From assembly GCA_963680875.1 (NCBI GenBank), contig OY804582.1:56934646-56998645 (forward strand): a stretch of DNA of 64,000 nt, read 5' to 3'. Position 1 is the stretch's first letter, and every line of letters starts with the position of its first letter. Under the pieces are notes generated by a model, which made no database searches, had not been told where the DNA came from, and saw nothing but the letters and a program-made list of their open reading frames with translations. Shown piece by piece: positions 48,701 to 57,797 of the stretch. The position numbers and the translations under genes were made by a program. Origin of the DNA: Bathymodiolus brooksi (taxonomy: Eukaryota; Mollusca; Bivalvia; Mytilida; Modiolidae).

Positions 48701-51700
48701 TCGTATGTATATCCCTAGACTCGCCTTACGAGACCAGGTAACACTTCGACCAGCAGAGTGACAAGGACTTATGTTTATACCCAGGGGTTCCCGGAGCAAA
48801 CACTTCCCGGTCCTTTCCTCATTCATGACTTATCACCGGGTTTGTAACTAGATTAACGCGACGGGTGTCACTAGTGGAGCAGGATCTGCTTTCCCTTCCG
48901 AAGCATCCGAGTACACCCCCGGTTTTTAGTGGGGTTCGTGTTACTCGAACTTTAGTTTTATATGTATGTTTTGTATATCGTTGTTTGTCACTTTGTACTT
49001 TTTGTTTTGGCCATTGTGTTGTCTGTTCTTTGATATACGGATTCTGATTACAGCTTTGATATCTCCAAACTCTTCGTCTTTCTAAGTATAAACACCGTAA
49101 AAGAAACAATGCAAATATATAAATTACAAGCAAAAACAATATATGCATTTGTTGTATACGGATCCCATTTGGGAACATGTTGATTTTTGTTTGTTTATCT
49201 CGTGCACACGAGTTAATATGTCATGGGCAGGAGTTAATTACTTTGTGCGAACGAGTTAATATGTCGTGCGCACGAGTTATACTAGTAATTATTCCTGGGC
49301 ACACAAATTATCAGCATGTCCCCAAAGGGGGTCCGTAGTTGTATGCAGTATCAATACAAGTGTAAGAGTAGATATTACAGTTAGAGAAATAACTTTTAGC
49401 CAGACTAACCTTGTACTGTATGATACCAGACCTGATGGATATAAAAACATCATCTTATTAGGAACAGTAACTTCATGAAATTTAGTATCCATATCAGTCA
49501 TAAATGACAGGTCTGGGACCCAGATTTCCTTTTTTGTTGCATTGTCCAGTTCTATCTGTTTTAACATTTCTGAGGCATTGTATTGCAGTCTTGAATCTGT
49601 CCATTGTTGCCGGAGGTACATACTCATAGAATATTTCTGAAATTAAAAACCAGATCTCAGATTTCTAATTAGAATAATATTTTAAATACACTCATACCAA
49701 TAGCAATGAATACTACAAAATTTCAATTCACATATAAGTCAACATATAAAACACATTTGTATTAGACATGTCACCCTGAGGAATAATGAGCTATAGCAAT
49801 TTTACTTAGTTTCTCCTCTGAAAGATATATACGCTGGTTGTGCGGGAACAATGCAGTTTACATCTTGTGCTTTGGATGGGATGTAAATGGGGACGTTGTA
49901 TTTGGTTGGTTGGTTGGTTTATGGTGTTTAACGTCACTTTCAACAATATTTCAGTTATATCGTGGCGATCGGTTTTAATGGTGAAGGTAACAGGAGTACC
50001 CAGAGAAAACCACCGACCTGTCACAAGTCACTGACAAACTTTATCACATAATGTTGTATTGAGTACACTTCACTATGGACGGGGTTCGCTCTCACAACTG
50101 TAGTGGTGAAAGGCATTGCTTTATTTGGAAAATGTCAATGTCTTGCTACATACAAATCTACGTTCAGCAGCTACAAATGAGCAACATTTTGCTTAGTTAT
50201 GAGTGGTCTTTAATAGTATTGTAAAAACATATTTTTCATAGTATCAATAAAACAATGCATCCATAGACACACCAAATGACTCTTGCTTCGCGTACATGGT
50301 TCATTATTTGTAAACATTTGCTAAGCATGAATACAGCTGATATGCTACTAATTTGACAATAAACAACAATCAGTTAATCAACCAATTTGTTATTTTAATT
50401 TGCATGTTGCTCAAATGTAATCTATAAAATTGCTATTTTGCTCCGAGATACAAGCGGTTCTAAAAATAACAATGTAATAGCCAATGATATGTAGTCCGTG
50501 GTATCTTACTTAATTGGTAATCCATAATATACTGCGGGTAGGCCTTGTAAAATCTCAACTATTAAATAGATATCCTCTCCTTATCTCCAATATTTTTATT
50601 TGTTTTTTATAGCTTATTTTCCATATTGATTTTCTTTTACACTGGATAAACAACTTGATCGAAACCTTTTGTTTTTCATATTTTGACTAGGAAGAGAGTT
50701 ATCTTTTCTTCCATTTCATATTTTGGTACGAAATATAGGAATTGTCAACGTGGACAATTTATTTTATTCCATCACGTCACTCTCCACAAATGCTTATTTT
50801 GAAAAGCAATTTTGCATTTGTTACACGACGGATGCCACTATTGGAGCAGGAGCTACTTACCTTTCCGGAGCGCATGAATTCACCCCCGGTTTTTAGTGGG
50901 GTTCGTGTTACTCGATCTTTAGTTTTATGTATATGTTTTGTAGATAGTCGTTTGTCCTTTTGTGCCTTTTCTTTTGGCCATTGTGTTGTCTGTCCTTCTT
51001 CGATTTACGGATTCTGATTACCCCCTTGTTATCTTCAAACTCTTCTTGCTGTTTAATTCATTAAAAAAAATCATATTCCAAATATTCCAATCTAATTCAA
51101 ATTAACAGCTTTATTTAAATAGACATTTCTGAAATAGGATGTATGCAGCATACACAAAATGGAAGAGATATTTAGTTAGCAATAATTGAGTAATGGGATA
51201 AATGTAAAATAAAAACAGTAAGAATACAAAACGTCAATCAAAACAAACGGATAAAACCTCAAACAAAAACCGGAACTGCTTCAAAGTCGTACATCACAAC
51301 ACATGATTATAATATAATGGGATGGTTTCTCTCTTTCTGATGACATCCATTAGTTCATTATGTGTGTTTACAATTGTTCAACTGTTATTGATTATATATA
51401 AAAACAGATAAATGTAAATAGTTAATTGTGTTACTGTCTCGCAAATTGATGGTCTAAAAGTCTATTGTCTTTGTCGTTTTGAATGAGTGACTGGGTGATT
51501 GATTGGTGTTTAATGCCAAATAAGCAATAGTTCAGCTACCGGTATATCATGGCGATGATCTGATAACAAGTTCACCTTCGGTTTTTAGTGGGTTCGTGTT
51601 ACTTGATCTTTAGTTTTATGTGTATGTTTTGTAGATCGTTGTTTGTCCATGTGTACTATTTCTTTTGGCCATTGTGTTGTCTGTTCTTCGATTTAAGGAT

Positions 51701-54700
51701 TATGATTACCCCTTTGGTATCTTCAAACTCTTCTTACATTGAACAAGACCAACACACTTGTATTTTATAGTGCTAGCTCACTGATACATGCTGCGTGCTT
51801 AGCGTGTAAGGAACAAATACCAATTTCAAAGTCTTTGAATTGACATATCCGAGGCTCGAACCCATGATCTACCACACTCGAGGCGAGCATATGTATACTA
51901 ACCATTACATCACTGATGCGGTTTTTGTTACCCTCACACCCTTTTCCAAAACTACGAAACAATTGTATCGTATCCTTCAGCTATTATTTTCAGTTTAATT
52001 ATAGGATAATATGATATATATCATCAAGAATTACACTTTCTATACCAAACAGTGGTTTATTTTATCCATCTTCGATTAATCGAATAATCTATTATAAATA
52101 TAAACGTTAGAGAATACCGAAGGGGCAATCAAAAAGGGGAACAATCCCGAGAAACTCGCAACATAGAGTACACAAGAGGAAGGAAAACAAAACAAAAACT
52201 TGGACACAACTATATGCTAGGATATCATCTCCCTGACATGTTTCTTGGAGGAAGAAGTATTTGTTTATACAAATATACGAAGTTCAGTTTAAAAAATTGT
52301 CCTAGGAATTCTAGCTATTCATATTCATTATTATTATATATATATACATGTGTAGTTGTAAAATTGAAATAAATACACCCATGGGAAATGATTCAGCTAA
52401 TTTGACACAATTAAAATGAAACCATAATGACATACCATTTGTTTGTTTGTTTGTTTGCTTGTTTGTTTGTTTGTTTGTTTGGTGGTGTTTAACGCTACTT
52501 CAACAATATTTCAGTTATATCGTCGCGGTCAGTTTTATTTGTGGAGCAAACTGGAGAACCCGGAGAAAACCACCGACCTGTCGCAAGTCACTGACAAAAC
52601 TTTATCACATAATGTTGTACACCTCTCCCTGATCAAGATTCGAACTCACAACATCAGTGGTGATATGCACTGATTGCATAGGTAGTTGTAAATCCAACTA
52701 CCATCCGATCACGGCCACTACGACCCCACATACCATTTGTGATTCATCGATTCCAAATATACCAACAACATACATCTGTACTTTAACTTCAACTGGTGTT
52801 TCTGTAATGATAAATATTTAATATCAATGTTGCTCGGGGGCCCGGGTGGCTCAATGAGTTAGGTCGCTGGATTTAATAACTCATACAAGCCTATCACCAA
52901 TACGACGTGTGTTCGCGCCCGGCTTCGTAAATTACAAAAAAGGGTGCACTGGACTCGCAGCCGCAAGTGATAAAGTTTACCAGTTGCTTGCCCATGGTCG
53001 GTGGTTCTCTCCGGGTACTCCGGCTTCCTCCACCACTAAAACTGGTCGCCATGATATAGCTGAAATATTGTTGAAAGTGGCGTTAAAACACCAAAAATCA
53101 ATCAATCAATCAATCAATGTTGCTCTTTATTTACGACCAATTTGTCACATTGACTTTATAAATAACAATTGTTTAATATCAGTATTATTCACAGTCCTAT
53201 TAAATATATAAGACAACACAAATTGAATAAGGAGAAAAGGTAAATACATATTAGAGGGGACAGTACAACAAACATAGTCAGGATAAATAAAAGCAGACAT
53301 TTGAAACTTTAAATTAAAATTAAAATAAGATTGGATAGATAAGAAATGCTTGAAGATACGAAAGGGGGGTAATCAGAATCCATGCATCGAAGGACAGACA
53401 ACGCAATGACCAAAAGAAAAAGTACAAAGGAACAAACAACGATTTACAAAACATTACATTGAAAACTAGACATCGAACAACACGAACCCCACAAAAAACC
53501 AGGGATTAACTCAGGTGCTCCGAAAGGGTAAACAGTTCCTGCTTCACATGTGGCACCCGTCCAGGTTCCATGGATGACACCGTAGTGAAATACTCAAGTC
53601 GTTGTGTAGCAGTACACACTGATAAGTATGCCATGTGCATGTACTAATACTAAAATCGAATACATGTCTACAAGCAGTCGAAATAACTAGTATCCGTAAT
53701 GGTTGACAAGTTAATAGCGACAGCAATGACAATTTTCTAGAGATTACTTAGTTCATATAGTTGATATCGCTGAACAAGTATTTTGTTTGACAGCTGTGAC
53801 TACTTGTGATAACTTAGATACATATAGACCCCCATGTGCGGGGCAAGCAAGTATATTACTGTTTTAACATTTACAGTGGGAAAATGAAAATCTTAACGTT
53901 TGTCATATATTATTAATTATCAATTATTCTTTTGTATCACATTCTGGAAATAACCGCTTGTAATGAAGCGGACCTGCTAGTTGGTGGTTGACATTCTTTG
54001 TTTCTTTGGTTTTAATTTCACAGAGATTTAAAAGACGCAATGAGAGGGAGAATGGTAAACTAGATATTGTTTATCCACAAACGATATTTTGTAATAGAAA
54101 GAAATGTTTACGTGATATATTCATGATCCTAGCTTTTTAAAAACAAATTTATACTTACTTTTATTGTAAAGTGGTGGAAATCTTTTGTCATAATTTGCTA
54201 ATATTTTCTCCAGAATATTTTCTCTGAAAGAAATGAAAAACAAAAATTACTACAGTGTCGGAACAGTTCTAAAATCCAGTAGAAAAAAATCATACAAAAC
54301 AGAGGCAAAATGGATACCCCTTAAACACATATGGCCGCTCAAAATACCACACTGTCGGAACAATTCCAACATCGAATATCAAAATCGCAGAGAAAGGCAA
54401 AATCGATACCCCTAACACACAAATACATGATCGCTCACATTTCCTGGCTTGGTACAGGCACTTCAATAAAAAAAAGTGGCAGGCGTAAACTAGTTATATG
54501 GGTCCAAGCATCCACTCTTGGTAAAATGATACAGTCATGCAAATATTGTTTTATGTCACATGTGAGTAAAATGTCAACCCTCACTTAACTGGGTGAGCAG
54601 CGTTGTTATAAAGAACGCTCTAATCTTGAACTTTATGGGTCGTGTGATAAATTCGTATTCACCTTGGATAGGTTCCGGACCAATAAAAAAGAAGAAAAAG

Positions 54701-57700
54701 AAAAAAAGAATAAAATAAAGCCAGATGGCTTCATTAAGAAAATAAACATATTCTATCACTTGATATCTTGAAAACGGGATTTGTTAGCGGTTTTCGGTGT
54801 TAAACGCCACTTTAAGCAATATTTCTATTATATAGTGGCCATCTGATTATTTGGTAGAGGAAACGAAGAAAACAACCGACTAGCCGTAAGTCACTGACAA
54901 ACTTATCACATAATGTTGTATCGAGTACAACTCGTTACTAGAATTGAACAAGTGATAGTCATATGCTCCATTTACAAAGGCAGATGTAAATAAATATATA
55001 CCATTAGTCACACGACGAGCCCCTGTAAACCAGGAAACGAAAGTAAACGCGAGGGAAAGTTCTTTATCCCTACATGTCACAATGTGGTGTTTTCTGTGTT
55101 CTAAAGTGATCAATTAAAATAAACACAAATATATCAGTATTGTCGAATGTGACAAATCAATGCTAAGGGACGGACCATTTAACTTCCAGGGGGTGGGGTG
55201 TTATGTTTTTTTTTTCTAAAAAAAATATTCTGATTCTCAATGTTGCTGAACTTGAAAAATATTCTGATTTGGTGGAGGAAAAAAAAATAATCCGATTCAG
55301 AGTTTTTGTCATATAACCTAATGTTAAATTCTGGAAAAGAATTTTGATCAAACACCCTTCAAAATATAAAATTCTTAAATCAAAAACGAAAATTCGAGCG
55401 GCATATTAATTTACCCGTTCGTCCGTCCGGCTAACTTCTTCTACAGTTTTTGATCTAAGAATTTTATATTTTGAAGGGTGTTTGATCAGGATTTTAATAA
55501 AAAAAATTCACAAAAGGACATAATGTTGAACTTGGTATTTTGTTCTAGATATACTAGAGTACGTTTTTATTCAAGTTTGTCCATGCAGTCACATACTTTT
55601 TCTACAGGGTTCTGATATTTTTAACACAAACTAAAGCCAGTGCATATCAACAGGATTTTGAATTATATCAAAAGATGCTGAACTTAGTGGGTTTTTTATC
55701 TATACCAGCGGGGGCACCAAAAAGTGTCTTACAAACACTATGTTAGAACTACAATTTTGAGGTCAAGGTCGATTTAAGCACAATCCTGAGTTATGCTGTG
55801 GAATCCGCATTTTTTTGTTAGGGGTGTTGTTTTCCGATTTCCTAATAACTTAGAAAAAACTCTAAACAAACTTTAGGAAATCTTATTTTCTCACGTTTTG
55901 ATGAAACTTACACTGATGTTTTATAATGGAACAAGAAGTCTACTGATTTTAAGATCGAACTATCAATTAAAAAAAATACCAACAGGTTTGAGAAAAGAAT
56001 TTGGCTTCCACAGAGATGTGTATTCACATCTCTGGTTTCCATAGCATAATTTCCTTGGCATAAGATGAAGTTTACTATTAATTGATTGTTTTGTCTGTAT
56101 GGATCAAACCAACACAGATCGTGAACTGCTTTGCACAGCCACTTGTCATACTGGTGAACCGTCATACTAAGTAACTGAAAAAATGGGGAAAAACACGCAC
56201 AACACAACAAAAAACAAGGTCCACACAATTTATTTCTTCAAACTGGTAATCTGCCCAGTAGTTCGTGTGCTTCCATTATAATCTTTAATTTAACTTCACA
56301 AATAGATATCGAGTGGTGTAGACTGTGTTGTTTTATGGGCTACTCGGAGATCACTTCATGGTGTGGGTTTCCACCGCATTGAAGACCATGGGATGATTTT
56401 GTTGATCGTCGCTTCCTGGAAAGGGGATTTGGTGTTAATCAAATATATTTCTTCTTTTCTATGAAGCTCAGAAATTTACATAGCACACAAGAAGCAGGAA
56501 AGTGGTGAGCTTTTTGATTTGAAATCCTGATTATTTTTTTCTTCCATAGCCAAATCTTCCCGTAAATTTTAAAGGTTTTTCACTGCCATTTTGTGGATTG
56601 TTGTCTCATGTAAAAAAAAAATCGTTTCGTTAATGTTTATTTCGTTTTCTTATTTATTGATTATTTTTTTGGTTTCGTTTCGTTTCTATTGTATCTCGTT
56701 TCGTTTCGTTTCGTTTCGTTTTTGCTTTATCTTGTTTCGTTTCTGTTGTGTCTCGTTTCGTTTCGTTTCTGTTTCGTTTCTTGTTTTACAATCACCCTGC
56801 ATTGGTTGACCTAAGAGGTTTTCATTGAACTAATTTATATTGCACATTTTGATAACATCTAACATTAACCTTTTAATAGTATATTACCGTAACATTGGGT
56901 CATCTTGATCCAAGTCCTGTGTGGCATTAACTCTGTATAAATAAAAACAATTTAAGCGAGTAGAAAATTTCATCATTTCATTTAGCTTATGGGTCATAAA
57001 ACTTCATAGCACGAAGTTATATTGATATTAACTACCAGAACTAGTTAATATCTACAACAAGATTGCATATTCAAATCCATTTCCTAAGATATTAATTCCA
57101 TTTCAGGGTATGTGAAATCCATATTTATATCTGTAAGATTGAATTTGGAATAGTTTAAGAGAACATAGTTAATAAACAATAAATACATATTTGATTGAGC
57201 TCAATGTACACAGTAGAAGTGCTTAAATGGGTTACTTATGATGTTTTATTTTTTCAAAACATACCAGTTGGAAAAGGGCCATTGGTATTTACTCAAAATA
57301 TTTGACTCCACTTTCAACATTATTTCAGTTATATAGTGACAATCAAACAATCAATTTAAGTACTAGTATTTGTTGGAACCGGAGTACCCATATAGAAAAC
57401 CAGCGACATATCATCAGTGACTGACAAGCTGTCACATAAAGTTGTATCAAGAACACCTCGCCGCGGGACGGCAATAGAACGCTCCATTTTATACGTCATA
57501 TACCCACATGTGTCATACTTCTATTTTCAAACGTAGATGTCGTTTAATCCCTAGTCATAAAAACAAGCTCCTACTAACTTTAGGATGTGACTTATTGTTA
57601 TCACTGAGAACTCGAATATGATTATGAAATGAACAACAACGAGCAAGTAGAACGTGATTTACCAAAATTGTATGTATTCCCATGTACGTTTACATTCGTT

Positions 57701-57797
57701 CCCAATAAATTTGTTCTTACCTTTGGAAATCTGCAGGAACAAATAAAGGAAACAAACATCCAAAACACCAAATTGTTAGAAACGGTAAAATATCCAT
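39652..57797 (-). CDS. Anion-selective Cys-loop receptor, glycine-receptor-like, 9 exons
   Basis: Complete gene, minus strand. Exons in order: 57797..57721, 56932..56888, 54223..54159, 52801..52734, 49636..49410, 48126..48044, 46189..46058, 41118..40730, 39792..39652. Total 1227 nt, 408 codons; every phase fits. Residues 1-~22 are a hydrophobic signal peptide. The ligand-binding domain has YLRQQW (92-97), WVPDLSF (124-130), the Cys-loop [15 protein letters not shown] (168-182) and a second disulphide pair [12 protein letters not shown] (226-237), as in glycine, glutamate-chloride and histamine-chloride channels. Aromatic-box positions include Y189, Y230 and Y235. M1 is ~248-268. M2 begins at [16 protein letters not shown] (275-290); the PAR motif predicts chloride selectivity. 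M3 is ~312-334 and M4 ~389-407. The intracellular loop is short (~50 residues, basic RVQKRRRER). The expected role is a plasma-membrane pentameric ligand-gated chloride channel; the agonist cannot be decided from sequence. It converges with PPID. Confidence 0.94.
39907..40123 (+). mobile_element. SINE family 1, 5'-truncated, with 10-bp target duplication
   Basis: Flanked by ACCATTTTAT at 39897..39906 and 40124..40133. The head is lost; it starts at the CAGTGCCT position and ends with the tail plus (AACC)n. It lies in receptor intron 8. 5' truncation with intact TSDs indicates target-primed reverse transcription. Confidence 0.9.
40250..40600 (+). repeat. Dispersed retroelement-tail-like repeat
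   Basis: Contains a TTTGTTTGTCTTCATCTTGTG-type stretch, a 41-bp direct duplication (GTTTCTCGTGTATCTAATGT at 40497 and 40538), and TTGATTGCCACCTTGGTATT. Diverged member of the family at 45773..45955 and 48857..49078. Confidence 0.55.
40730..41118 (-). CDS. Cys-loop receptor exon 8 (M1-M3)
   Basis: 389 nt. Acceptor ATCCACAG, donor CAG|GTATAT. Encodes [19 protein letters not shown]1, the PAR-containing M2, the M2-M3 linker [12 protein letters not shown]3 and the start of the cytoplasmic loop ([12 protein letters not shown]). Confidence 0.97.
41320..45108 (+). repeat. 43-bp satellite array with hammerhead-ribozyme-like units
   Basis: About 88 head-to-tail units in receptor intron 7. The unit is CCTGATGAAGGTTATACCAG, AAACATGTCGTGCAC, then GTAGCATA or GTAACATA. 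Early units (41320..41560) are irregular, with inserted AATCTGTTGATTATGAGTGT. A ~1.46-kb higher-order block is duplicated: the series at 42904..43086 recurs at 44365..44547 with the same private variants. On the plus strand each unit holds CTGATGA, a GG/CC-flanked loop, GAAA and a GTC site, in the order of a hammerhead ribozyme core. The array ends in GTGCACACTAAATATGATAA. Confidence 0.95.
45240..45440 (+). repeat. Dispersed bivalve repeat (family 'tagtggagcagga')
   Basis: Diverged copy: GAGGCAGGAACTGTTTACCA, CCCAGTTTTTGGTAGG, TGTCCATTCTTGATTGCCCT. In receptor intron 7. Confidence 0.6.
45773..45955 (+). repeat. Dispersed bivalve repeat (family 'tagtggagcagga')
   Basis: ACGGGTGTCACTAGTGGAGC, AGTTTTTAGTGGGGTTCATG, ATTGCCCCTTTGGTATCTTC. 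I recognise this type as a very common sequence in mytilid and related bivalve genomes. The element class is uncertain. Confidence 0.75.
46058..46189 (-). CDS. Cys-loop receptor exon 7 (loops B, F and C)
   Basis: 132 nt. Acceptor TTTTTAG, donor GTAACA. Encodes [20 protein letters not shown] through [11 protein letters not shown]: loop B, loop F, and the first cysteine of the second disulphide. Confidence 0.96.
46322..46812. repeat. ~36-bp minisatellite resembling a tRNA-like A-box half
   Basis: Units of GGTGGTGTAAAGGTTAGCGT then GATCGCCTCGATGGTC. The unit resembles the 5' half of the family-2 SINE head (GTGTAATGGTTAGCATTCTC then GCCTCG), i.e. D-arm/A-box sequence of a tRNA. It resumes past the palindrome at ~47150..47215. 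Confidence 0.88.
46818..47150. repeat. Large near-perfect palindrome, ~165-bp arms, no spacer
   Basis: Symmetry centre between 46983 and 46984 (GGTCCAGCTGGACC). The left arm, from CACTCGAATTCCGGACCCCC to TTTGTTTCTAGGTC, is repeated in reverse complement out to GGTCCGGAATTCGAGTGTCT. Only a few mismatches are seen (e.g. CTCGCG against CCCACG). It sits inside the tRNA-like minisatellite in receptor intron 6. Confidence 0.93.
47675..47840. mobile_element. Fold-back MITE, 166 bp
   Basis: Left arm ATAGTGTGTTGGTATACGTA, CAAGACTTTGTGTCAGGTC. The reverse complement of the right arm is ATAGTGTGTTGATACAAGAC, TTTGTATCAGGTC. The arms cover ~55 bp each, so most of the element is hairpin. In receptor intron 6. 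Confidence 0.78.
48044..48126 (-). CDS. Cys-loop receptor exon 6 (Cys-loop)
   Basis: 83 nt. Acceptor AATTTCAG, donor GTAAGT. Encodes [20 protein letters not shown] then CVMELES, the signature 13-residue disulphide loop with FPFD. Confidence 0.97.
48857..49078 (+). repeat. Dispersed bivalve repeat (family 'tagtggagcagga')
   Basis: GCGACGGGTGTCACTAGTGG, CCGGTTTTTAGTGGGGTTCG, TTTGGCCATTGTGTTGTCTG, GATATCTCCAAACTCTTC. Near full length; in receptor intron 5. Confidence 0.78.
49198..49290. repeat. Three tandem palindromic CGTGCGCACGAGTTAATATG-type units
   Basis: Approximate ~30-bp units at 49199 (TCGTGCACACGAGTTAATAT), 49248 (GCGAACGAGTTAATATG) and 49264 (GTCGTGCGCACGAGTTATAC). CGTGCGCACG is a perfect palindrome. 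In receptor intron 5, ~120 bp from exon 5. Confidence 0.65.
49410..49636 (-). CDS. Cys-loop receptor exon 5
   Basis: 227 nt. Acceptor AATTTCAG, donor GTTAGT. Encodes [17 protein letters not shown] through [19 protein letters not shown] and [10 protein letters not shown]: loop D, loop A and loop E regions. Confidence 0.96.
49893..50122 (-). mobile_element. SINE family 1 copy with (GGTT)n tail
   Basis: Starts in GGTTGGTTGGTTGG, then GTTTAACGTCACTTTCAACA; ends within the head (GGGGTTCGCTCTCACAACTG, TGGTGAAAGGCATTGC). 5'-truncated. In receptor intron 4. Confidence 0.85.
50824..51050 (+). repeat. Dispersed bivalve repeat (family 'tagtggagcagga')
   Basis: ACGACGGATGCCACTATTGG, CGGTTTTTAGTGGGGTTCGT, CTTTTGGCCATTGTGTTGTC, GTTATCTTCAAACTCTTC. 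In receptor intron 4. Confidence 0.78.
51490..51920. mobile_element. Family-2 SINE remnants split by a dispersed repeat
   Basis: 51490..51560 looks like a family-2 tail (GTGTTTAATGCCAAATAAGC, TTCAGCTACCGGTATATCAT). 51570..51735 is a 5'-truncated 'tagtggagcagga' copy (GGTTTTTAGTGGGTTCGTGT). 51770..51920 is a minus-strand family-2 body and head (GCTAGCTCACTGATACATGC, GGCTCGAACCC). The order suggests one SINE interrupted by the other repeat. Confidence 0.6.
52443..52727 (-). mobile_element. SINE family 1 at the exon 4 splice donor, with 13-bp target duplication
   Basis: Target duplication ACATACCATTTGT at 52430..52442 and 52728..52740. The right copy spans the end of exon 4 and its donor. The tail is (GTTT)n; the body has TCGCAAGTCACTGACAAAAC; the head ends CACGGCCACTACGACCCC. 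It is in the same sense as the receptor transcript and begins 6 nt after the exon. Confidence 0.95.
52734..52801 (-). CDS. Cys-loop receptor exon 4 (between two SINEs)
   Basis: 68 nt. Acceptor ATTACAG, donor ATG|GTATGT. Encodes [20 protein letters not shown] and QM (beta strand 1). A SINE begins 6 nt past the donor and another lies 21 nt upstream of the acceptor, target duplications included. The length is not a multiple of three, so skipping it would shift the frame. Confidence 0.93.
52836..53112 (+). mobile_element. SINE with a different tRNA-like head but the family-1 tail
   Basis: Target duplication ATCAATGTTGCTC at 52823..52835 and 53113..53125. Head GGGGGCCCGGGTGGCTCAAT, GAGTTAGGTCGCTGG, then GTGTTCGCGCCCGGCTTCG as B-box region, is unlike the other family-1 heads. 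The 3' half (GTGATAAAGTTTACCAG, GGTACTCCGGCTTCCTCC, GAAAGTGGCGTTAAAACACC) matches the family-1 tail, then (ATCA)n. It is antisense to the receptor and lies just upstream of exon 4. Confidence 0.9.
53367..53575 (-). repeat. Dispersed bivalve repeat (family 'tagtggagcagga'), minus
   Basis: Reverse complement of the 48857 family: GTAATCAGAATCCATGCATC, ACACGAACCCCACAAAAAAC, AACAGTTCCTGCTTCACATG. In receptor intron 3. Confidence 0.72.
54159..54223 (-). CDS. Cys-loop receptor exon 3
   Basis: 65 nt. Acceptor CTTTCAG, donor GTAAGT. Encodes [20 protein letters not shown], the N-terminal helix of the ligand-binding domain. Confidence 0.92.
54231..54420. repeat. Dispersed element related to the 32-bp satellite
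   Basis: Contains CAGTGTCGGAACAGTTCTAA then AATCC, and again ATACCACACTGTCGGAACAA, followed by AGAGGCAAAATGGATACCCC and AAAGGCAAAATCGATACCCC. The GGAACAGTTCTAAAATC core is that of the satellite at 59655..61392. It lies ~8 bp beyond the acceptor of exon 3. Confidence 0.65.
54788..54930 (-). mobile_element. SINE family 1, diverged tail half
   Basis: GTGTTAAACGCCACTTTAAG, CGTAAGTCACTGACAAACTT, ATAATGTTGTATCGAGTACA. Head missing. In receptor intron 2. Confidence 0.75.
55169..55340. mobile_element. Partial copy of the 23481..23781 MITE
   Basis: TAAGGGACGGACCATTTAAC, a G-run, TTATGTTTTTTTT, ATTCTGATTCTCAATGTTGC, GATTCAGAGTTTTTGTCATA, TTCTGGAAAAGAATTTTGAT. Only one terminal repeat is present. Confidence 0.7.
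55344..55490. repeat. Inverted repeat, ~42-bp arms, ~60-bp loop
   Basis: Left arm TTGATCAAACACCCTTCAAA then ATATAAAATTCTTA. Right arm TAAGAATTTTATAT then TTTGAAGGGTGTTTGATCA. It abuts the partial MITE. In receptor intron 2. Confidence 0.85.
56685..56785. repeat. (TTTCG)n microsatellite, impure
   Basis: Runs of GTTTCGTTTCGTTTC interrupted by TCTGTTG and TTGCTTTATC, just downstream (gene sense) of receptor exon 2. Confidence 0.9.
56888..56932 (-). CDS. Cys-loop receptor exon 2
   Basis: 45 nt. Acceptor TATACAG, donor GTAATA. Encodes [14 protein letters not shown] of the acidic N-terminus, with one likely N-glycosylation site (NAT). Confidence 0.85.
57300..57475 (-). mobile_element. SINE family 1, degenerate
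   Basis: GACTCCACTTTCAACATTAT, TTCAGTTATATAGTG, GTTGGAACCGGAGTACCC, GTGACTGACAAGCTGTCACA, AACACCTCGCCGCGGGACGG. Diverged and head-truncated; in receptor intron 1. Confidence 0.7.
57721..57797 (-). CDS. Cys-loop receptor exon 1 (start codon, signal peptide)
   Basis: ATG at 57797..57795. Encodes [20 protein letters not shown] and PADFQ; donor GTAAGA after AAG, phase 2. The hydrophobic core is typical of a cleaved signal peptide. Confidence 0.88.

Noticed and set aside
55908..56228. 106-codon minus-strand frame inside receptor intron 2
   Set aside because: Does not fit the receptor's exon phases, and exons 2 and 3 join perfectly without it.
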